A DNA stretch of 64,000 nt from Thiodiazotropha sp040791665. Its GTDB lineage: Bacteria; Pseudomonadota; Gammaproteobacteria; Chromatiales; Chromatiaceae. Made by a program: the position numbers and the translations under genes. Location: positions 236,139 through 300,138 of the forward strand of contig JBFNNX010000022.1 of NCBI GenBank assembly GCA_040791665.1, read 5' to 3'. Shown in pieces: positions 58,971 to 64,000 of the stretch (position 1 is its first letter; the number at the start of each line of letters is the position of its first letter). A model generated the notes under the pieces. It was not told the DNA's origin and did not search any database. It saw only the letters and a list, made by a program, of their open reading frames with translations.

Positions 58971-59444
58971 GGCAGACTCCGTATCTGTAGTTTTCTTAAG
59001 CATGGATGCGCCGTTTCGCGACCAAATCGACGCGACATCGCTGTATCACAGCGGACGCGCGATTCTAACAGGATTGGCTTTTTTTTCCAGCCCCTGTGTG
59101 GATTCCTTGTCGGCGACTGATCCGCTTGCTGGTTCTCTTTCGACGCCGGATGGTAATCGGCATAGGGTGCCTGGGCCACGCCGCTATGAATGGTCGCCTG
59201 AGCGACTGCGGTGATCTGCACATCCCCATTGATCTGGCTTAAGGGTTCCGCGGCTCCCGGGGTATAGGCGTGTGAGAGATCGTGCTGACTATCAGTCAAT
59301 AAGGCGAATGAGCAGTAAACCGCTGAGCTTGTCGAAGCAGCGATTCTAGGACTCTTCGTCAGTGACAGTGAGGATCTTTTACGTTTGTCAGCGCATTTTC
59401 GAATGGGTCGAGTTGGCATGCAGGGCCATGTGTTGGGTGCATTG
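58971..59444. other. Unusually long prs-rplY spacer
   Basis: 474 bp between prs stop and the rplY start. No tRNA or hairpin terminator is clear. A minus-strand frame stays open across the spacer (58844-59518), with a protein-like stretch around 59110-59300. But it overlaps both neighbours in another frame and has no binding site, so it is not called as a gene. It may be the remains of a gene. An rplY promoter should lie here. Confidence 0.4.
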
Positions 59445-60398
59445 TCAGTCGATGAACAGGGAGCTGACAGACTCCTCATTCGAAATACGGCGCATCGTCT
59501 CCGCAAGCAGTTCCGCAATACTCACCTGGCGAATAGGCGTACAGAGTTTAGCCTCTTCGGAGAGGGGAATCGTATTGGTTACCACCAGCTCGTCGAGCTG
59601 GGAGTTGCTGAGATTGGTGACGGCAGGTCCTGAGAGTACAGGGTGCGTACAGTAGGCTACCACTTTGGCCGCACCGTGCTCTTTCAGGGCAGCGGCAGCC
59701 TGACAGAGAGTCCCCGCGGTATCGACCAGGTCATCGATAAGAATACAACTGCGCCCCTCCACATTGCCGATAATATTCATTATCTTGGCTTCATTGGGTC
59801 TGGGTCGGCGTTTATCGATGATGGCCAATTCCGCATCATCCAGCCTTTTTGCCAACGCCCGCGCCCTGACCACGCCACCTACATCGGGAGAAACAACGAC
59901 GATATCCGGATGTTTTTGACGCCATACATCCCCCAGCAGGATCGGGGATGCGTAGACATTGTCAACCGGGATATCGAAAAAACCCTGGATCTGATCGGCA
60001 TGCAGGTCGACAGTCAACACCCGGTCGGCGCCCGCAGCACCGATCATCTTGGCTGCCAGTCGGGCAGTGATCGGTACGCGTGCGGATCGGGGGCGTCTAT
60101 CCTGTCGTGCATAGCCGAAGTAGGGGATCACTGCTGTGATGCGTTTGGCTGATGACCAGCGCATGGCATCGATCATCACCAACAGCTCCATCAGGTTTTC
60201 ATTGGTTGGCGCTGAGGTGGGCTGGACGATGAAGACATCGCGACCACGTACGTTCTCATGGATTTCAGCCATGACTTCGCCGTCGCTGAAACGACCGACA
60301 TGCATTTTTCCAAGTGGGAGGCTGAGGTGAGCTACGATTTCACCGCTCAGTTCCGGGTTGGCGTTTCCGGAAAAGACCATCATGGCAGTGGCAGGCAC
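59445..60398 (-). CDS. prs: Ribose-phosphate pyrophosphokinase
   Basis: About 317 residues. The family signature is complete: VFSGNANPELSGEIVAHL at the start, RPRSARVPITARLAAKMI, the divalent-metal and PRPP loop VLTVDLHADQIQGFFDIPVD, and the phosphoribosyl binding LIDDLVDTAGTL. The enzyme makes PRPP from ribose-5-phosphate and ATP for nucleotides, histidine and tryptophan. The GTG at 60398 is favoured because AAGGGG precedes it at workable spacing; ATG at 60383 and TTG at 60419 are alternatives. The tRNA-Gln gene lies 40 bp upstream, the conserved ispE-tRNA-prs order. Confidence 0.93.
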   Translation of the reverse strand: MPATAMMVFSGNANPELSGEIVAHLSLPLGKMHVGRFSDGEVMAEIHENVRGRDVFIVQPTSAPTNENLMELLVMIDAMRWSSAKRITAVIPYFGYARQDRRPRSARVPITARLAAKMIGAAGADRVLTVDLHADQIQGFFDIPVDNVYASPILLGDVWRQKHPDIVVVSPDVGGVVRARALAKRLDDAELAIIDKRRPRPNEAKIMNIIGNVEGRSCILIDDLVDTAGTLCQAAAALKEHGAAKVVAYCTHPVLSGPAVTNLSNSQLDELVVTNTIPLSEEAKLCTPIRQVSIAELLAETMRRISNEESVSSLFID

Positions 60399-60438
60399 GG
60401 TTTTGATCCCCTTTATCAAACAGTGGATTGCTATGAAA

Positions 60439-60513
60439 TGGCTGGGGCGGCAGGATTCGAACCTACGAATGCTGGGATCAAAACCCAGTGCCTTACCGCT
60501 TGGCGACGCCCCA
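60439..60513 (-). tRNA. tRNA-Gln (UUG)
   Basis: 75-nt cloverleaf including encoded CCA. Acceptor TGGGGCG/CGCCCCA, anticodon stem CTGGG/CCCAG with loop TTTTGAT (anticodon TTG), T-loop TTCGAAT. It begins 1 nt after the ispE stop and precedes prs, so it is processed from the ispE-prs transcript. Confidence 0.97.
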
Positions 60514-60514
60514 A

Positions 60515-61381
60515 TTAACTTAGTTCGGGTTGGAATAACTCCAATAGCGGGGAACGGTTGATCCCGCGCGCAACAAAACCATCCAGACTCGCCGGCTTCT
60601 TTTGAAGCAGGTTGCGAGCCAACTGCTGATCAGCAAAGGCGGCGAATACACAGGCGCCGGTGCCGGTGAGCCGGGCATCTGCAAACTGGTTCAGCCAATC
60701 CAAAGCTTGTGCCACTTCAGGGTGGCGTCTGCGTACCACGGGTAGACAATCATTCCGACAATCACCCTGCAGAAAGGCGCGTATTTTGATCCGGGGTGAG
60801 TGGCGTGTCAAATCAGGTTGGTTGAATACCTCTGCGGTGGAGACATGACATGGCGGTTGCAGCACTAGATACCACTTTTCCGGGAGGTCGATATCGGTCA
60901 ATTCCTCACCGATACCTTCAGCCCATGCTGCATGGCCATGGATGAATATCGGAACATCCGCGCCAAGGGTCAGGGCAATTTTTATCAACTCCGACTGGTT
61001 GAGCGAGAGCCCCCACAACCGGTTGAGGGCTATCAATGTCGTTGCTGCATCCGAACTGCCCCCGCCAAGTCCGCTACCCATGGGGAGGCGTTTTTCCAGT
61101 GTGATTTCAGCGCCTTGATCTGAACCGCTGGTCGATTGCAGTAGCCGGGCAGCGCGATAGCAGAGATTTTCAGGCAGTGAAATACCGCTGTCGTCATGTA
61201 GCACGATCCGACTGTCAGCGCGCCTTTTGATGTGTAACCGGTCATGAATATCGAGAAATTGGAATACGGTCTGCAGCTGGTGATAGCCGTCACTGCGCCT
61301 TCCGGTAATGCGCAGCATTAGGTTCAGTTTTGCGGGAGCAAGATAGACGGTGTTTTCGTCAGACGTACTGCGTGCCGGCAT
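60515..61381 (-). CDS. ispE: 4-diphosphocytidyl-2-C-methyl-D-erythritol kinase
   Basis: 288 residues of the GHMP kinase family. APAKLNLMLRITGRRSDGYHQL at the N-terminus and the ATP loop PMGSGLGGGSSDAATTL at about residue 98 identify IspE; LTGTGACVFAAF is the third GHMP motif. It phosphorylates CDP-methylerythritol in the non-mevalonate isoprenoid pathway. It lies 8 bp downstream of the TPR lipoprotein gene, where most gammaproteobacteria have lolB between the two, and 1 nt upstream of tRNA-Gln. ATG at 61381. Confidence 0.95.
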   Translation of the reverse strand: MPARSTSDENTVYLAPAKLNLMLRITGRRSDGYHQLQTVFQFLDIHDRLHIKRRADSRIVLHDDSGISLPENLCYRAARLLQSTSGSDQGAEITLEKRLPMGSGLGGGSSDAATTLIALNRLWGLSLNQSELIKIALTLGADVPIFIHGHAAWAEGIGEELTDIDLPEKWYLVLQPPCHVSTAEVFNQPDLTRHSPRIKIRAFLQGDCRNDCLPVVRRRHPEVAQALDWLNQFADARLTGTGACVFAAFADQQLARNLLQKKPASLDGFVARGINRSPLLELFQPELS

Positions 61382-61389
61382 GGGAAGAG

Positions 61390-63123
61390 TCAGTTACCGA
61401 CACCCAGGCGTTTCATGACCGGATTGATAAACCGATTATCTGGATCGCGCTCATTGGCTGCATTCCACACCTCGATGGCGCGCTGTTGCTGGCCCAAATG
61501 CCACAACACCTCTCCCAAATGGGAGGCGATCTCAGCATCGGGGCTGATTGCGGCAGCCTTGTTGAGGAACTCCAATGCAGTTTCAAGATTACCCATGCGA
61601 TATTCGACCCAGCCCATGCTGTCGAGTATGGCCGGGCTTTCAGGTTTCAATGCCAGGGCCTGCTCTATGTAGTCCTTGGCCTCTTCCAGCCGGTCTGTCT
61701 GATCGGCAAGGGTATAGCCCAGCGCGTTCAAAGCATCGGCGTGTTTTGGCTGGGATGCGAGGATTTTTCGCAGGTCGTTCTCCAGCAGATCGATCCGCTT
61801 CAAATCAGCCGCATTCAAGCCCCGGGCATAGAGCAGGTCAGTGTCGTCCTTAAAAATTTCCAGGGCTTTAGAGTATACCTGGTGGGCGGTTGCAAAATCC
61901 CTTGCCTCGCGCATTAGCTCAGCCTCGATGATATAGAATCTGACCTCGTGTGCGCTCTGGGTGATGCGAAGTCGCTGCAGTGTTTCGCGGGCCTGGTTAA
62001 GGTTTCCCCGGTCAGCTAGAATTTTGGCGATGCGAATCTGCGCGTCGATTACGTTTTTTCCCTCCACCCGGCTATACCAGTCCAATGCCTGTTCGGAGTT
62101 CTCCTCCTCCTCTGCAATCATACCCAGGTAAAAGCTGGCTTGGTTGCGCTTCTGCCGCTTATCGACCAGTGTTTTCAAGTAGGTCTTTGCTTCTTGATAT
62201 CGTTCCAGCTGTAGATTGATGATACCAAGGGAAAAGGCTATATCGCTGTCGTCGGGGGCCTGTTCGCGGAGAGACTGATAAATACCGAGTGCCGCTTCCG
62301 TCTTGTTCATTTCAAGCAGCAACCTGGCGTATGCTTTACCCAATTGGATATTTTCAGGGGCATTGAGATATGCCTGCTCGATAAATGCCAGTCCCTGCTC
62401 TTTTTGCTCCATTGCGATGATGGTTTGCGTTTTGAGGACCAGGCTTTGGGTGGATACCGGATCGAGCGCTAGGGAACGATCGATGTATTGCAGCGCGAGA
62501 TTGTTCTGTTTGGCGCGGTTGGCAGTCAAGGCAAGGGCGTAAAATGCCTTCGGGTCCTGGCTCTCGTCATTGACCAGCTGCTGCATAATGAGCAGCGCCT
62601 GATCAGGCGCCGCAGATTTTTCAGCAATGGCGGCCGCCTGAAGATAGCCGGAGTGTCCCTGACTGTTTGCGATTTCAACTACCATTCGCAGGTTTTGAAT
62701 CGCCTGATTTAGTTCACTCTTGCGAATATAGAGGACTGATGCGATCTGTCGGGCCTTGAGAGAGTCTGGAGAGATTTCAATCCATAGTGTTGCCGCCTCA
62801 AGTGCGGCATCCGGCATATTCGCCTGTAGGCCAAGGCCTGTAGCACGTTCCGCTGCGCCCTCATCCAGTGACTCCTTGGCAGCCTGGAGTGCATGCTCGA
62901 AGGCCAGCTTGCTGTGCCCTCGCTGGGCGGCGATTTCACCGGTGAGGGTGTTATAGATCAGATCCCTGCTGAGACCATCCGTGGCATAGATCTGAGGGGT
63001 CATCTTTATCTCATCATCCGGGGTGGCCGGGAGTCCCGATATGCTTGTCGGAATGTTGGTACAAGCGGAGAGCAGGAGGCTCGGTACGATTAGGAGATGC
63101 TTAATTTGTTGGTTGATATACAT
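61390..63123 (-). CDS. Large tetratricopeptide-repeat lipoprotein
   Basis: 577 residues. A short signal peptide ends in the lipobox LLSAC (Cys about 21), so the protein is lipid-anchored, probably at the outer membrane. The remainder is a chain of about twelve to fourteen TPR pairs; clear ones include YALALTANRAKQNNLALQYI, AYARLLLEMNKTEAALGIYQ and ALNALGYTLADQTDRLEEAKDYI. Such proteins next to lolB-ispE are widespread in gammaproteobacteria and are presumed assembly scaffolds. First gene of the ispE-prs transcription unit, with ATG at 63123. Because lolB is missing, whether this gene takes over part of that job is an open point. Confidence 0.88.
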   Translation of the reverse strand: MYINQQIKHLLIVPSLLLSACTNIPTSISGLPATPDDEIKMTPQIYATDGLSRDLIYNTLTGEIAAQRGHSKLAFEHALQAAKESLDEGAAERATGLGLQANMPDAALEAATLWIEISPDSLKARQIASVLYIRKSELNQAIQNLRMVVEIANSQGHSGYLQAAAIAEKSAAPDQALLIMQQLVNDESQDPKAFYALALTANRAKQNNLALQYIDRSLALDPVSTQSLVLKTQTIIAMEQKEQGLAFIEQAYLNAPENIQLGKAYARLLLEMNKTEAALGIYQSLREQAPDDSDIAFSLGIINLQLERYQEAKTYLKTLVDKRQKRNQASFYLGMIAEEEENSEQALDWYSRVEGKNVIDAQIRIAKILADRGNLNQARETLQRLRITQSAHEVRFYIIEAELMREARDFATAHQVYSKALEIFKDDTDLLYARGLNAADLKRIDLLENDLRKILASQPKHADALNALGYTLADQTDRLEEAKDYIEQALALKPESPAILDSMGWVEYRMGNLETALEFLNKAAAISPDAEIASHLGEVLWHLGQQQRAIEVWNAANERDPDNRFINPVMKRLGVGN

Positions 63124-63350
63124 ATATAGGTAGTAAAAAGGTAATTCGCGCTCACTGCAAGTGTTCTCTCGCGCTTTCGGCGCTGCATGCCTGAGTCGCT
63201 AAAGCATAGTCTGAAGTGTATCAGGCTGACAGGCTTCGATCGCCAAGTCGAATGCTCATGTGCGATCTCGCCACGACGATCTTTCAGCATCGACATCGTT
63301 ACCCGATATCGGGCATATGCAATAGACAAAAAAATGTTTGGAATGTTGTA

Positions 63351-63379
63351 TTGACTTTGCTCGGTCTAGGCGTCAGAAT
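63351..63379 (+). promoter_or_regulatory. Promoter of the tRNA-Tyr-Gly-Thr operon
   Basis: TTGACT (63351-63356) and CAGAAT (63374-63379) are separated by 17 bp, the ideal sigma-70 spacing. The next bases GCCCGGC make a GC-rich discriminator, typical of stringently controlled stable-RNA promoters. The tRNA-Tyr begins 15 bp downstream of the -10. Confidence 0.65.
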
Positions 63380-63394
63380 GCCCGGCTCTCGCTT

Positions 63395-63479
63395 GGAGGG
63401 GTTCCCGAGTGGCCAAAGGGATCAGACTGTAAATCTGACGGCTCCGCCTTCGGAGGTTCGAATCCTCCCCCCTCCACCA
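63395..63479 (+). tRNA. tRNA-Tyr (GUA)
   Basis: 85-nt class II tRNA including encoded CCA. Acceptor GGAGGGG/CCCCTCC, anticodon stem TCAGA/TCTGA with loop CTGTAAA (anticodon GTA), long variable arm, T-loop TTCGAAT. First of three tRNAs in the order that commonly precedes tuf. Confidence 0.97.
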
Positions 63480-63716
63480 GGTGAAATCGGGAAATTGGCG
63501 GTAGTGACCGGATGACTCGACCTATCCTCCGTGCTGTTTTGACGGGGGAGGATGAGAATCGATAAGAGGTTCGACGAAGGCGCTGAAAGCGGCTTCAAAC
63601 AATGCCTACAGGCGTTGACGGAGTGGGAAATTGGAGGAGTTAGAGATGCCTCCTGCCCCTCTGGTGGGAAAATTATAGGGTTAGCGGTTGTGGTGAGCGA
63701 AACGTCGCTTGGCTGC

Positions 63717-63790
63717 GCGGGTGTAGTTCAATGGTAGAACTTCAGCCTTCCAAGCTGAATACGTGGGTTCGATTCCCATCACCCGCTCCA
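63717..63790 (+). tRNA. tRNA-Gly (UCC)
   Basis: 74 nt with encoded CCA. Acceptor GCGGGTG/CACCCGC, anticodon stem TCAGC/GCTGA with loop CTTCCAA (anticodon TCC). The 237-bp spacer after tRNA-Tyr is long for such a cluster and shows no gene. Confidence 0.97.
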
Positions 63791-63911
63791 ACTTATGATT
63801 CTGTACTTCGTTGTGCAGATAGCGGCAGTGCTGTGGTAACGGCGCTGCCGTTCGTTAGTGATCCCGGCGGGCTTGCCCCTGAGGGTGGCAAGGGATTGTA
63901 CGGAGAATATT

Positions 63912-63987
63912 GCCCAGATAGCTCAGTTGGTAGAGCACACCCTTGGTAAGGGTGAGGTCGGCAGTTCAAATCTGCTTCTGGGCTCCA
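63912..63987 (+). tRNA. tRNA-Thr (GGU)
   Basis: 76 nt with encoded CCA. Acceptor GCCCAGA/TCTGGGC, anticodon stem CACCC/GGGTG with loop TTGGTAA (anticodon GGT). Thirteen bases remain to the window end; tuf, secE and nusG would be expected next from the known order in gammaproteobacteria. Confidence 0.97.
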
Positions 63988-64000
63988 TTTGACGACGGCG

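Noticed and set aside
58844..59518. A 224-codon minus-strand frame across the prs-rplY spacer as a gene
   Set aside because: It overlaps both rplY and prs in other frames and lacks a start signal; kept only as an observation on the spacer.
1..64000. CRISPR arrays, rRNA genes, complete insertion sequences, prophage
   Set aside because: No regularly spaced direct repeats with unique spacers, no rRNA sequence, no transposase and no phage structural gene were seen. The only mobile-element enzyme is the integron integrase.

Overview
The window reads as chromosome of a free-living or symbiotic gammaproteobacterium, probably of the Chromatiales / sulfur-oxidiser kind. This is inferred from gene order (rpoZ-spoT-ridA...recG-ubiC-ubiA; hemA-prfA-prmC; ispE-tRNA-Gln-prs-rplY-pth; a tRNA Tyr-Gly-Thr cluster that usually precedes tuf) and from the density of hybrid histidine kinases and HD-GYP proteins. 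No 16S gene or other species marker is present.

Layout. 1-3.3 kb: a glycosyltransferase cut by the left edge and a thiamine-diphosphate (acetolactate-synthase-like) enzyme. 3.5-5.6 kb: a divergent MFS exporter / AraC regulator pair resembling NimT/NimR. 5.7-15.2 kb: the rpoZ-spoT-ridA-recG-ubiCA housekeeping block, with three palindromic intergenic repeats, two of them flanking yjbQ. 15.2-18.5 kb: a chromosomal integron with a complete IntI-type integrase, an attI-side region carrying a 36-codon ORF, two gene cassettes and a decayed distal end followed by an FlK-like thioesterase gene. 18.5-24.5 kb: a DUF2157/DUF4401/GDYXXLXY membrane module, a GNAT acetyltransferase, and moeB-rhombosortase-lipoprotein. 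24.7-28.0 kb: prmC, prfA and hemA.

28.3-34.6 kb holds an envelope export module (LolA-like protein, DUF1302 outer-membrane protein, RND/MMPL transporter), with a hairpin at each gene boundary. 34.7-47.8 kb is a minus-strand signalling block. One unit is TonB receptor - YfiR - hybrid kinase. The other is ethylbenzene-dehydrogenase-type periplasmic protein - hybrid kinase - HD-GYP regulator - hybrid kinase. 48.3-53.0 kb is a separate plus-strand operon: an ODP-type di-iron metallo-beta-lactamase protein, a soluble histidine kinase, a REC-DUF3369-HD-GYP regulator and a membrane dCache-PAS protein that has no output domain. Together these suggest redox/oxygen and ligand inputs feeding cyclic-di-GMP breakdown. 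53.1-57.4 kb is a second LolA-like module, this time with FtsX-type ABC permeases and an ATPase.

57.6-63.1 kb is pth, rplY, prs, tRNA-Gln, ispE and a large TPR lipoprotein. It lies in the opposite relative orientation to hemA from the usual divergent arrangement, and lolB is missing from its usual place. 63.4-64 kb carries tRNA-Tyr, -Gly and -Thr behind a strong promoter with a GC-rich discriminator. The most interesting items are the integron, the ODP/HD-GYP operon, a short repeat found in three convergent gene junctions, and the 10-bp-phased palindromes around yjbQ.
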